From: Bacteroidales bacterium
GTDB lineage: Bacteria; Bacteroidota; Bacteroidia; Bacteroidales; F082
DNA length: 64,000 nucleotides
Direction of reading: 5' to 3'
Assembly (NCBI GenBank): GCA_023229135.1
Contig: JALNZT010000005.1
Coordinates: forward strand, 62,001-126,000
Positions 16,662-24,624 of this stretch are shown here, in pieces. How positions within the stretch are numbered: the stretch's first letter is position 1; each line of letters begins with the position of its first letter. Both the position numbers and the translations under genes were made by a program. The notes below the pieces were generated by a model, which was not told the DNA's origin, made no database searches, and saw only the letters and a list, made by a program, of their open reading frames with translations.

Positions 16662-17879
16662 ATGATTAAAAATATCACAAATGTAAGAGGAATAGAATGT
16701 TGGGGCGCACATACCGGCGTTAAATCACTGAGGCGTGATTTGGCACTAATTTATTCAGTGGTTCCGGCCAGTGCCGCCGCAGTATTTACTCAAAATCAGG
16801 TGATTGCCGAGCCGGTAAAAGTTTCAAAAAAGCATATCAAACAATCTAAAGGCATTGCACGTGCCATCATTGTGAATGCAGGCAATGCCAATGCATGCAC
16901 TGGTGAGCAGGGACGCCTTGCCGCCGAAGCGATGGCTGCTACGACGGCACAGGAGCTTGGCATTGACGTGAACCAGGTGTTGGTGGCATCAACAGGAATT
17001 ATTGGCGAAGTATTTCCGGTGGATGATGTGCTGGCAGGCATTAAAGAAAGTGTTCCAAAATTGAGTAGTAAATCAAGTGCCGGCTCCTTTGCCGCCAATG
17101 CCATCTTAACTACCGACACTTTTCCTAAAGAGGGTTTTATAGAATTTGAATTGGACGAATGCGAAATAAATATGGGTGGAATCGCTAAAGGTTCGGGCAT
17201 GATACATCCCAATATGGGGACTATGCTTGCTTTTATCGTCACCGATGCTGCCATAACGCCCGAGCTGCTGCAAACAACGCTCAAAGAACTTGTGGATCGA
17301 ACCTTTAATATGATTACCGTTGACGGCGATACTTCTACCAACGATACCGTTTTTGTGCTGGCCAATGGCAAAGCAAAAAACACCTTGATCAGCTCTAAAA
17401 AAGATCCGGATTATGCTGCTTTTCGCAAAAATTTAGAAGAGCTGATGCTTCATCTGGCCAAGCTAATCGTGTCCGACGGTGAAGGTGCTTCTAAGTTTAT
17501 CAACTATAAAGTTACGAATGCGCCTAACGAACAAACTGCTAAAATTATCGCACGTGCAGTCTCCTCTTCTTCCTTGGTGAAGACGGCCATGTATGGCCGC
17601 GATCCTAATTGGGGTCGGATTGTTTCGGCAGCAGGAAACGCAGGTGTTCCATTTGATTATGAAAAAATTTGCCTGCGAATTGGCACCGAGTTAGAATTGG
17701 TGAAAGTGCTTGAAGACGGCCATCCGATCGAATATGATAAACGGCTGATGAAACAAATGTTGCGCGAGTCTCACGTGGTAATTGAAATTGACCTAAAAAG
17801 TGGAAAAAAGACTGCCACTGCCTGGGGAACAGACTTAACTACTGATTATGTGTTGTTCAACTCTGTTTATACTACCTGA
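16662..17879 (+). CDS. argJ: Bifunctional glutamate N-acetyltransferase/ornithine acetyltransferase
   Basis: Transfers the acetyl group from N-acetylornithine to glutamate, closing the cyclic arginine pathway; some members also use acetyl-CoA. The protein self-cleaves before a threonine, here T187 in GMIHPNMGTMLAF; the two parts then form one enzyme. I chose the ATG at 16662 (405 residues), since homologous N-termini begin near MIKNITNVRGI. Earlier ATGs at 16596 and 16611 add a lysine-rich leader, and the first is buried in a hairpin. The usual motif has Ala where Gly precedes the Thr here. No terminator is visible after it. Confidence 0.93.
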   Translation: MIKNITNVRGIECWGAHTGVKSLRRDLALIYSVVPASAAAVFTQNQVIAEPVKVSKKHIKQSKGIARAIIVNAGNANACTGEQGRLAAEAMAATTAQELGIDVNQVLVASTGIIGEVFPVDDVLAGIKESVPKLSSKSSAGSFAANAILTTDTFPKEGFIEFELDECEINMGGIAKGSGMIHPNMGTMLAFIVTDAAITPELLQTTLKELVDRTFNMITVDGDTSTNDTVFVLANGKAKNTLISSKKDPDYAAFRKNLEELMLHLAKLIVSDGEGASKFINYKVTNAPNEQTAKIIARAVSSSSLVKTAMYGRDPNWGRIVSAAGNAGVPFDYEKICLRIGTELELVKVLEDGHPIEYDKRLMKQMLRESHVVIEIDLKSGKKTATAWGTDLTTDYVLFNSVYTT

Positions 17880-17960
17880 TAGTGTATTGTGGCAATCTCT
17901 GTGTATGAGTTTGAAATAGGGCAGTTGATACTTGGTTTACAAAATTTAAAACATTACAAG

Positions 17961-17968
17961 TACCTTTG
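17961..17968 (+). promoter_or_regulatory. Candidate -7 element that decides the S4 protein start
   Basis: TACCTTTG matches TAnnTTTG. It covers the TTG at 17966 that opens the longest frame, so that codon would not be inside the mRNA body. The ATG at 17984 is therefore the better start. Confidence 0.5.
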
Positions 17969-17983
17969 CGAAAAATTATAAGA

Positions 17984-18196
17984 ATGGAAACTTTTCAGCT
18001 TGAAGGGCACGAATTCATTCATCTCAATCAACTGCTCAAACTTACGGGTATTGCAGACAGCGGAGGGGATGCTAACCAATTAATTTTGGATGGAGAAGTG
18101 TTGGTAAACAAGCAAACTGCAACTGAGAAACGCAAAAAAATCCGTGTCGGCGATCAGGTTCAAATTGGCGATATTACAGTGGTTGTTGAGCTTTAA
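17984..18196 (+). CDS. Small S4-domain RNA-binding protein (YbcJ-like)
   Basis: A 70-residue protein consisting of one S4 RNA-binding fold: HLNQLLKLTGIADSGGDANQ, then a beta segment GEVLVNKQTATEKRKKIRVG. The GEVxVNgxxExRRgrKlr-like core matches the YbcJ/YaaA group, thought to bind structured RNA such as rRNA or tRNA. The start at 17984 is supported by the promoter element overlapping the upstream TTG. It stands alone between argJ and a transporter gene. Exact target unknown. Confidence 0.85.
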   Translation: METFQLEGHEFIHLNQLLKLTGIADSGGDANQLILDGEVLVNKQTATEKRKKIRVGDQVQIGDITVVVEL

Positions 18197-18278
18197 CAGA
18201 CAAATAAAACGATTGATTTTGATCTGGTTCGTCAGATTATTTTAATTTAGCTGCTTGTTTAATATATAGATAAGCCAT

Positions 18279-19229
18279 ATGCACGAAGACTTATTATTAC
18301 TCGATCATATCCGACTAAATTTTAGCCAGGCTGGTCTGCATCTGATGAATATCACCATTGGATTTATCATGTTTGGCGTAGCCTTAGGGATAAAGACTGA
18401 GAATTTTAAAAAGGTCTTTTTGCATCCAAAAGGGGTCATTGTAGGTTTAGGAAGCCAGTATTTGTTGCTTCCGGCACTCACTTTTTTGGCTGTATGGATG
18501 CTCGACGATTTTATTACACCATCAGTAGCCTTTGGTATGCTGCTGGTTGCTTCCTGTCCCGGCGGTAATGTTTCTAATTTTATTTCCAGCGTAGCCAAAG
18601 CCAATGTGGAGCTTTCGGTAAGCATGACAGCCATTGGAACAATACTTGCCGTAATTTTTACACCTTTGAATTTCTCGTTTTGGGGTGGTCTTTATTCCAC
18701 AACATCACCTTTGCTTCGTCCTATCGAAATTGACCCGCTGGAAATGTTTCGCACCGTTTTTATCATCCTCGGTGTGCCTGTAATTGCAGGAATGATATTT
18801 GCACAAAAACTCCCCAAAATCACTCAAAAAATTATCCAGCCTATCCGCAGCATTTCCTTGTTGGTCTTTGGCTTATTTATCGTGTTGGCTTTCCGCAACA
18901 ACTTCAATTATTTTGTGGAGTATATCTACTGGATTTTGTTTATTGTGCTGTTGCACCATCTGTTAGCTTTAATTTCTGGCTATTCTTTTGCTGCCGTATT
19001 TGGACTCAATCGCATCAATCGTCGCACAGTAGCTATCGAAACAAGCATACAAAACTCTGGTTTGGCCCTGGTACTCTTGTTCAATCCGCGGATTTTTCCC
19101 CCGGAAATCAATATGGGTGGCATGGCGTTTATCGCTGCCTGGTGGGGCATCTGGCATATTGTTGCCGGACTTAGCGTGGCAGGTTTCTGGGCAAAATACA
19201 GGCCTTTAAAAACCCTGACCGATGCCTAA
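18279..19229 (+). CDS. Bile acid:sodium symporter (BASS) family transporter
   Basis: A 316-residue inner-membrane protein with about nine to ten hydrophobic segments. Two conserved signatures of the BASS family are visible: ASCPGGNVSNFISSVAKAN (about residues 91-109) and ETSIQNSGLALVLL (about 252-265). These are the two crossed helices that bind sodium and substrate. Bacterial members often carry organic acids such as pantoate or sulfonates rather than bile acids, so the substrate is open. It overlaps the acyltransferase gene by 8 bp, suggesting co-expression. Confidence 0.85.
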   Translation: MHEDLLLLDHIRLNFSQAGLHLMNITIGFIMFGVALGIKTENFKKVFLHPKGVIVGLGSQYLLLPALTFLAVWMLDDFITPSVAFGMLLVASCPGGNVSNFISSVAKANVELSVSMTAIGTILAVIFTPLNFSFWGGLYSTTSPLLRPIEIDPLEMFRTVFIILGVPVIAGMIFAQKLPKITQKIIQPIRSISLLVFGLFIVLAFRNNFNYFVEYIYWILFIVLLHHLLALISGYSFAAVFGLNRINRRTVAIETSIQNSGLALVLLFNPRIFPPEINMGGMAFIAAWWGIWHIVAGLSVAGFWAKYRPLKTLTDA

Positions 19230-20562
19230 AAAGTCAGACTCACCGCGCCTCGGAACACCTTTGTTTTTATATCGCCTGCTTTTTAGCTTGCTACGTTTTT
19301 ATTATCACCTTTACTATAAGCGGGTCACAATAGTAGGACAAGATCAGTTGCCCGAGAATGTGCCGCTCATCATCACGCCCAACCACCAAAATGCACTGAT
19401 GGATGCCCTTGCTGTGCTTTTTGCCATCGACAGGCCGGTGTTTTTTTTAGCCAGGGCTGATATCTTTAAAAAACCTTTTGTAGCAAGGCTGTTGTATTTT
19501 TTACGCATTTTACCCGTTTATCGCCTTCGCGATGGCGCAAACAGTGTTGAAAAAAATAGAGCAGTTTTTGCAAAAGCTGTTCGGCTTATGCAAAAAGGCT
19601 GGGTGCTTACCATCATGCCCGAAGGAGTGCATTCCGAAGGGAAAACACTACAGCGGCTAAAAAAAGGAGCAAGCCGCATCGCGTTTCAAACCGCCGAAGC
19701 AGATGGCTTCAAGTCGCCGGTGTTTGTACTGCCTTTTGGTATTGATTACGAGCATCCTGACAAGGCCGGAACCAAATTGCTCTTAAACATTGGAAAACCA
19801 CTGCCCGTTGCACCTCTCTATGAAAAGTATCAGCGTGACCCCCAAATGGCCTTTGTTGAATTGGGAAACGAGCTGACCCTTGCCTTGAAGAAACAAATAG
19901 TGCATCTGGACACCCTTGAGCTTGAAGATTGCCATCGACTACTTTGCAGATTAAGTGCTGTGGATACGTTTAAAAGTGTAGAAAAAAATCGTATAGAACA
20001 GTTTAAGAAAGCACAAAAAATTGCTAATCATTTAAATGATCTGAACCAAAAACAAGGTGCTGAATGGGAATGGCTGCAAACAAATTGCAGAAATTATCTG
20101 AGCAACCTAAAAAAACACAACCTAAAAGAGGTAAACACAAAACAACCCTTGAATTCATGGCTTAGGCTGGTAGTTCAAAGCTTGTTTTGGTTGATTTTTC
20201 TGCCAGTACAAGCGTATGGTGTTTTGTTTAATTATTTGCCTTATAAATTGCCGTCGCTGCTTATCAAACGGATCAAGGACAATCAATTTGTGAGTTCGTT
20301 GAACTTTGGGTTAAGCTTTTTCCTCTTCCTGATTTGGTATGCGCTACTTTTTGTTGCTATGCTGGTATCTTTTGATAACTGGGTGCTCATTATTTTTGTG
20401 CTGATTTCGTTTCCTTATGCGGGATTGCTGGCGTTCTATCAGTTTAAATTTAGCCTCCGTTTACGTAATTCATGGCGCTGGAAAATAGGCAGCAAAAAAG
20501 ATTCTGAATTGATGCAACAACGCCAATTGCTGATAAATCAACTTAAACTTTGGGCGAATTAG
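19222..20562 (+). CDS. PlsC-family lysophospholipid acyltransferase-like protein
   Basis: A 446-residue protein with an acyltransferase domain in the first ~250 residues: catalytic NHQNALMD (H55, D61) and the glycerophosphate-binding PEGVHSEG (133-140). These match the HX4D and EGT-like motifs of 1-acyl-glycerol-3-phosphate acyltransferases. The rest is a charged helical region and then hydrophobic segments (about 310-420), longer than a plain PlsC (~240), so it resembles the larger Bacteroidota members of uncertain acceptor. It overlaps the BASS gene by 8 bp. Membrane lipid or glycolipid acylation is the likely role. Confidence 0.85.
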   Translation: MPKKSDSPRLGTPLFLYRLLFSLLRFYYHLYYKRVTIVGQDQLPENVPLIITPNHQNALMDALAVLFAIDRPVFFLARADIFKKPFVARLLYFLRILPVYRLRDGANSVEKNRAVFAKAVRLMQKGWVLTIMPEGVHSEGKTLQRLKKGASRIAFQTAEADGFKSPVFVLPFGIDYEHPDKAGTKLLLNIGKPLPVAPLYEKYQRDPQMAFVELGNELTLALKKQIVHLDTLELEDCHRLLCRLSAVDTFKSVEKNRIEQFKKAQKIANHLNDLNQKQGAEWEWLQTNCRNYLSNLKKHNLKEVNTKQPLNSWLRLVVQSLFWLIFLPVQAYGVLFNYLPYKLPSLLIKRIKDNQFVSSLNFGLSFFLFLIWYALLFVAMLVSFDNWVLIIFVLISFPYAGLLAFYQFKFSLRLRNSWRWKIGSKKDSELMQQRQLLINQLKLWAN

Positions 20563-20605
20563 GCACTTTGAACCTTGGTCAAATCACAGCATTAAATTTT
20601 AGCTC

Positions 20606-21439
20606 GTGACAAAAATCAAAATATTCATCGAATCTTTAAGCCTTGATGTGGCTTTGGCTGCGCTTTGCGGATTATTGTTTGCTACTGAAATAGTGCAGCA
20701 ACCCATGCCTTGGTGGTGGTTTGTGGCGCTACTGGCTGGTATTTGGGTGGTTTATTCACTCGATCATCTCACGGATGCCTGGTTTTTGCCTGACAGAACC
20801 AATAATCCACGGCATTTATTTTATCAGCAAAACAAGAAAATTCTGATTGTAGTTTTATTTTTTGTCGGTTTGAGCGCAACTGTTCTGATGATTGCTTTCG
20901 CAAATTATCGGTTACTCGTTGCGGGTATAATACTTGTGCTGATTAGTGCCTTGCATATACTTTTGGTATCGGCTCCACAACTGAAAAACCGCTGGTTTGT
21001 GCAGAAAGAAGCTATGGTAGCCTTGATTTATACACTTGGAATCTGGTTTGGACCACTGGTGCAAAAAGCCCAAACCCCTGATTTAACGGTTGGCCTAATT
21101 ATGCTGGCTTTTGCAATCACCGCCTGGTTAGAAAGTACTATGATTGCCTTGCTGGAGATAGAACTCGACAAGCAACAGCAAACCAGATCCGTGGCAAGTA
21201 ATCTCGGAGAAAAAAATACCATCCGCCTGGTATTGTTTGCCGGACTGTTACAGCTTTTGTTTGTGCTGATTATGTTCGTGTTAGAGTCAACGCACACGGC
21301 GGCCTGGCTGATAATTTTGGTGATGAATTTGGCACTTGCGTTGCTGTTTTATTTCCGAAAAGCACTTTACAAAAACACGTACTATCATTTGATGGGTGAG
21401 CTTGTTTTTTGCTTGCCTGCACTAATTGTATTTGTATGA
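20606..21439 (+). CDS. UbiA-superfamily-like integral membrane protein
   Basis: A 277-residue protein with about eight hydrophobic segments, starting at a GTG (20606). Near residue 50, VVYSLDHLTDAWFLPD resembles the first Asp-rich motif of UbiA prenyltransferases (DxxxD within SLDHLTDA), and a second acidic stretch (LLEIELDKQQQTRSVASNLG, about residues 184-203) resembles the second motif region. UbiA enzymes attach prenyl chains to aromatic rings. I cannot name a substrate, and some Bacteroidota members of this group have no assigned reaction. It follows plsC by 43 bp. Convergent with the minus-strand pair that ends 7 bp away. Confidence 0.6.
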   Translation: MTKIKIFIESLSLDVALAALCGLLFATEIVQQPMPWWWFVALLAGIWVVYSLDHLTDAWFLPDRTNNPRHLFYQQNKKILIVVLFFVGLSATVLMIAFANYRLLVAGIILVLISALHILLVSAPQLKNRWFVQKEAMVALIYTLGIWFGPLVQKAQTPDLTVGLIMLAFAITAWLESTMIALLEIELDKQQQTRSVASNLGEKNTIRLVLFAGLLQLLFVLIMFVLESTHTAAWLIILVMNLALALLFYFRKALYKNTYYHLMGELVFCLPALIVFV

Positions 21440-21445
21440 AAGATT

Positions 21446-22132
21446 TTACACAAACAACAGGCTTCCCACATCAAACAATTTCCCGTAATAAAGCGATTTA
21501 ATACTGAATCCGGCTTTTTCTGCAAAGGCTTGCAACCCATTGTTTTTGGTCAGAAAATCAATGTGGCCGCAAATTACAAGCTGCTTTTCAAAGATACCGC
21601 AGCAACCTCCGAAAAATCCATGTTGATGGCCGGGAAGTATAATTTGCTGTGGATCTATCAGCAAAACTTCTTTGCTTTTATCCCGTAAAGTCGTAAAAAC
21701 ACCAATATCCGAAGTGATAAAATAGTGATCCGTCAGCGCGATTAAATTACATCGGGTATAAGCCTGATTTACGTGAATTAGCTGTTCTTCAGCGTATTGA
21801 TTTCTGATTTCAGGAGCGGTATATTTTAAGTTGTGAATCAAAAGATTGTCAAAAGCAAGGGCATTATAGATCGCCGTTTGTGGATATTTTGAACCAACGG
21901 ATAGAGAACCTTTTATTATTGTACCCTTGTTATTTTGAAGTTTTGTAAGGTAGTGAGCTGGCAATCCAGGAGCGGTTACCAAACCGGCTTTTGTGCTACA
22001 AAAGAAAATATCAGGATGTGCTGCAATCGATTCATAAACGGCAGGCTGTGGCGCAATCCAAAGTGGTTCAGCTATTTGAGAAAGGTTTATTTTGGCAATA
22101 TCAGGCATCCGGCCATCAGCAATTACCAGCAT
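21446..22132 (-). CDS. Unknown protein resembling GME-fold (DUF6873-type) proteins
   Basis: A 228-residue soluble protein without a signal peptide. Segments such as GTIIKGSLSVGSKYPQTAIY, AYTRCNLIALTDHYFITSDI and HGFFGGCCGIFE look like the repeated beta-beta-alpha-beta blocks of guanidine-modifying-enzyme folds, and remind me of the DUF6873 family. The Gly-Gly-Cys-Cys-Gly turn stands where catalytic Cys loops occur in that fold, but I cannot prove activity. The gene begins 2 bp after the stop of a radical SAM gene, so the two are made together. It could also be an unrelated conserved hypothetical protein. Confidence 0.5.
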   Translation of the reverse strand: MLVIADGRMPDIAKINLSQIAEPLWIAPQPAVYESIAAHPDIFFCSTKAGLVTAPGLPAHYLTKLQNNKGTIIKGSLSVGSKYPQTAIYNALAFDNLLIHNLKYTAPEIRNQYAEEQLIHVNQAYTRCNLIALTDHYFITSDIGVFTTLRDKSKEVLLIDPQQIILPGHQHGFFGGCCGIFEKQLVICGHIDFLTKNNGLQAFAEKAGFSIKSLYYGKLFDVGSLLFV

Positions 22133-22134
22133 AG

Positions 22135-23139
22135 CTATAATTTTTGGACGATGAACTGCCGTCCGAATAGGCTGCTGTCCGGCATAAATTTTACACTTTT
22201 AAAGCGTTTCAACAGCCGGTTTTTGTTGGAGGCTTCAAAACCTACTGCATGATTCAGTTGCGAGGCCGCTGTTTTTACTACTATCGTTTCTGATTCAGGC
22301 CATTGATCGTAAGTTTCAAAAGCGCTTAGCCATATTTTTCCAAAAACCATTTCTGCAAAATTTGGATGATAGGGACCTGCGATCAAAGCCGAACCGTTGA
22401 GATCGTCAGAAGTATGAAGCCCGATTCGCAACACTTTTATACCGGCATTTTCAAAAATGACATAGAGTGACGCAGCCTGTTCAGCAGCTACTTGAATGGA
22501 TAAAGGCTGGTATTTTCCACTTAGAAAAAGTCTTTCCAAAGCTGTATCCTGAACAACTAAGCAAGGATAAATCCGGGTTTCTTTAGCACCGAAGCTGATG
22601 ATGTCTTTCGCTGTTGCAACGGCTTTTTCCGGGCTGTCGCCAGGAAGCCCCAACATCATTTGAAGTCCAAGCACCAAACCGGCATTGTTTATTATCGTTG
22701 CAGCATTTTCAATGGCGTCACGTTTGTGTCCACGTCCGGATTTTTGCAGCACTTCATTATCGGTTGACTGCGCGCCGAGCTCGATATGTGTTACGCCAAA
22801 ATCCTTGAGCCAGGCAATTTGTGCTGAGCTGATATAATCGGGACGTGTACTGAGCCGAATGCCTTGTAATTGACCTGATTTCAGCCACGGCTGCACATGA
22901 TTTAAGTATTCCAGTTGCATCTGCTGCGGCAATCCGGTAAAATTTCCACCAAAAAAAGCCAGTTCAACATGTTTTTCAGAAGCCTTAAAACTATTAAAAT
23001 GTTTTTCGATGATAGCCGTAACCTCTGCGACAGAAGGAATCTTATAGGTGCTGCTGATGCTGCTTTGGTTGCAAAAAACACAGCGATGCGGACAGGCCAG
23101 TTCAGGCAAAAAGACAGGGATATTGTAATGGCGCGGCAT
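22135..23139 (-). CDS. Elp3-like radical SAM protein
   Basis: A 334-residue radical SAM enzyme. Cluster cysteines are C16, C20 and C23 (CPHRCVFCN) after the short opening HYNIPVFLPELA. AFFGGNFTG is the SAM-binding GGE-like motif. STRPDYIS, ELGAQSTDNEVLQKSGRGH and QMMLGLPGDSPEK follow the pattern of Elp3/HemN-like proteins. The acetyltransferase domain of full Elp3 is absent. This subgroup begins with the same IPVF/IPIF wording in many anaerobes, with no assigned reaction. It is the first gene of a two-gene unit with the GME-like protein (2-bp gap). Confidence 0.8.
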   Translation of the reverse strand: MPRHYNIPVFLPELACPHRCVFCNQSSISSTYKIPSVAEVTAIIEKHFNSFKASEKHVELAFFGGNFTGLPQQMQLEYLNHVQPWLKSGQLQGIRLSTRPDYISSAQIAWLKDFGVTHIELGAQSTDNEVLQKSGRGHKRDAIENAATIINNAGLVLGLQMMLGLPGDSPEKAVATAKDIISFGAKETRIYPCLVVQDTALERLFLSGKYQPLSIQVAAEQAASLYVIFENAGIKVLRIGLHTSDDLNGSALIAGPYHPNFAEMVFGKIWLSAFETYDQWPESETIVVKTAASQLNHAVGFEASNKNRLLKRFKSVKFMPDSSLFGRQFIVQKL

Positions 23140-23160
23140 GAGGCAAAATTAAGTATTTTA

Positions 23161-23168
23161 CAAAATTA
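23161..23168 (-). promoter_or_regulatory. Candidate -7 element of the radical SAM/GME-like pair
   Basis: The minus strand reads TAATTTTG, fitting TAnnTTTG, 21 bp before the ATG at 23139. A second copy lies at 23144-23151, nearly touching the start. Confidence 0.4.
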
Positions 23169-23244
23169 GGCATCATTATTGTGTGGCAATAAAGCCTTGT
23201 CACATGATTTTTTCATTAAATCATAAAATCACTTAAAAATTCAA

Positions 23245-23252
23245 TAATTTTG
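23245..23252 (+). promoter_or_regulatory. Candidate -7 element of the exported-protein cluster
   Basis: TAATTTTG matches TAnnTTTG, 46 bp upstream of the lipoprotein start at 23299, and is divergent from the radical SAM promoter. Confidence 0.4.
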
Positions 23253-23298
23253 CCAAAATTGAGTTATAGTAACAAATAGCGATAAACCCTTTAAAACT

Positions 23299-23967
23299 AT
23301 GCAAATGACAATTTCAATGCATCAATTGCGACGCTTAGGACTGCTTTTTTTGGTTGTGTTGATCACCCTTGGAGGAACCACAAGCTGTAAAAGCAAGAAA
23401 AAACTAGCGCGCGAGCAAGCCGCTGCCGAATATGCAGCTAAAATTGACCGGGCTACAAAAGATTTGACAGCCATTTTGAATGACGAAACAAGTTGGACGC
23501 TAGACGAAAAAGAAACCCGTCTGGCCACTATCAAAAGCTGGAATTTACAAGACGAAAACGTGTTGGCACTGATTGATCAGGTAGACGATAAGCTTTCGCA
23601 GGACCGTGCCGATGCTAGCCGTATGGCCGAAGAAGAAAGGCTACGTGCTGAAGAAGAAGCACGGCGAGCCCGCGAAGCGGCTAAATATGGTAGCATCGAA
23701 AGCCAGTTTATGGCCATTGCCGGAGCTCCTGATGTAAATGCTGCTAACGAACGTATTGCACGCACCATAAGCCTTTTTGCTTCACCAGATGTGCCCGTAC
23801 TTATAATCATCAGTCAGGCAGGTGGCTTCAACGACTACGACCGGCCAACAACGATCGGAAAGTATTTGGACTATCTGAAAGATCAGAAAGTTTATAGCAA
23901 CACCATCGAGCAGGTTAAGTATGATTCAAATGGGAAAATAACAGAATTGGAACTGATTAAAAAATAA
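23299..23967 (+). CDS. Predicted lipoprotein with acidic coiled coil
   Basis: A 222-residue protein. The signal peptide ends in GGTTSC (Cys about residue 30), a lipobox, followed by a basic KSKKK stretch. Residues about 100-135 form a Glu/Arg/Ala-rich coiled coil (EEERLRAEEEARRAREA). The C-terminal ~80 residues contain a compact domain ending in IEQVKYDSNGKITELELIKK. A later Met (residue 7) is an alternative start. It stands 4 bp before the next exported gene, so both share a transcript. I recognise no named family. Confidence 0.75.
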   Translation: MQMTISMHQLRRLGLLFLVVLITLGGTTSCKSKKKLAREQAAAEYAAKIDRATKDLTAILNDETSWTLDEKETRLATIKSWNLQDENVLALIDQVDDKLSQDRADASRMAEEERLRAEEEARRAREAAKYGSIESQFMAIAGAPDVNAANERIARTISLFASPDVPVLIIISQAGGFNDYDRPTTIGKYLDYLKDQKVYSNTIEQVKYDSNGKITELELIKK

Positions 23968-23971
23968 GCAG

Positions 23972-24550
23972 ATGAAAAAGATTCAAATAATTTTGGCATT
24001 GATGATTGGCCTGTTCACTACTGTAAATGTCCAGGCTCAAGATGATATAAGCCCCGAACGCAAACAGGCAATCGACAGCCTGGCGCTGGAAAAAGTGCGC
24101 GACCTGAGTAAATATATCAGCATAATCGGCAGTAAAAACACCGCATGGAGCGAAGCTAATCGCGTGATTGACCGTGCTGAGGAACTCTTTATGCAGGGTG
24201 CCGAGATGGGCGTTTCTACACTGGCAAAACCCGAAGTGGATTATTACAAAGTACGTCAGTATTTTGAGCGTCTGATGCGCCTTAACTACGACCGTGTTGA
24301 GATTGAGTGGTTTAAAATTGAATATGTGAGCGACCTGCAACGCCAGCCAGATGGCACTTACGTTGGTGTGATCACGATATTTCAGAAGTTTAAAGGCTAC
24401 GACAAAGAAGGTGGTTTAGTGTATGAAGACACTACCAAAAAAGACATCACAGTATACGTGAAACGTAAAGAAACTCAGATCGGTGGCCGTATCATTGGCT
24501 TCTGGGACGTGCTTTTGGGTGATATGCGTGTGAAAGAAACCAGCAAATAA
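23972..24550 (+). CDS. Exported protein of unknown function
   Basis: A 192-residue protein with a signal peptide (cut after about VQAQ, residue 22). The mature part has an acidic helical start and then a beta-rich half (WFKIEYVSDLQRQPDGTYVG and GGLVYEDTTKKDITVYVKRK). By eye this layout resembles the N-terminal domain (residues about 25-180) of the leucine-rich-repeat protein two genes downstream. No catalytic motif is visible. It follows the lipoprotein gene by 4 bp and is closed by a strong GC-rich hairpin. Confidence 0.7.
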   Translation: MKKIQIILALMIGLFTTVNVQAQDDISPERKQAIDSLALEKVRDLSKYISIIGSKNTAWSEANRVIDRAEELFMQGAEMGVSTLAKPEVDYYKVRQYFERLMRLNYDRVEIEWFKIEYVSDLQRQPDGTYVGVITIFQKFKGYDKEGGLVYEDTTKKDITVYVKRKETQIGGRIIGFWDVLLGDMRVKETSK

Positions 24551-24575
24551 ATCTGCTGTTAACGTGAATAGTTAT

Positions 24576-24606
24576 AACCCCGCCCGGATTAATTCCGGGC
24601 GGGGTT
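24576..24606 (+). terminator. GC-rich hairpin, probable terminator or mRNA end stabiliser
   Basis: AACCCCGCCCGG (24576-24587) pairs perfectly with CCGGGCGGGGTT (24595-24606); the stem can extend to 13 bp with a 5-nt loop. There is no T-run after it, so it may be a weak terminator or a 3'-end stabiliser separating the first two exported genes from the next two. Confidence 0.6.
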
Positions 24607-24624
24607 CATTGAAAAAATAGCCCA

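Noticed and set aside
16796..17383. 195-codon frame opposite argJ
   Set aside because: Shadow of the strongly conserved argJ coding frame; no family match.
17966..17983. TTG start of the S4-domain gene
   Set aside because: It lies inside the likely -7 promoter element, so it would not be in the message.
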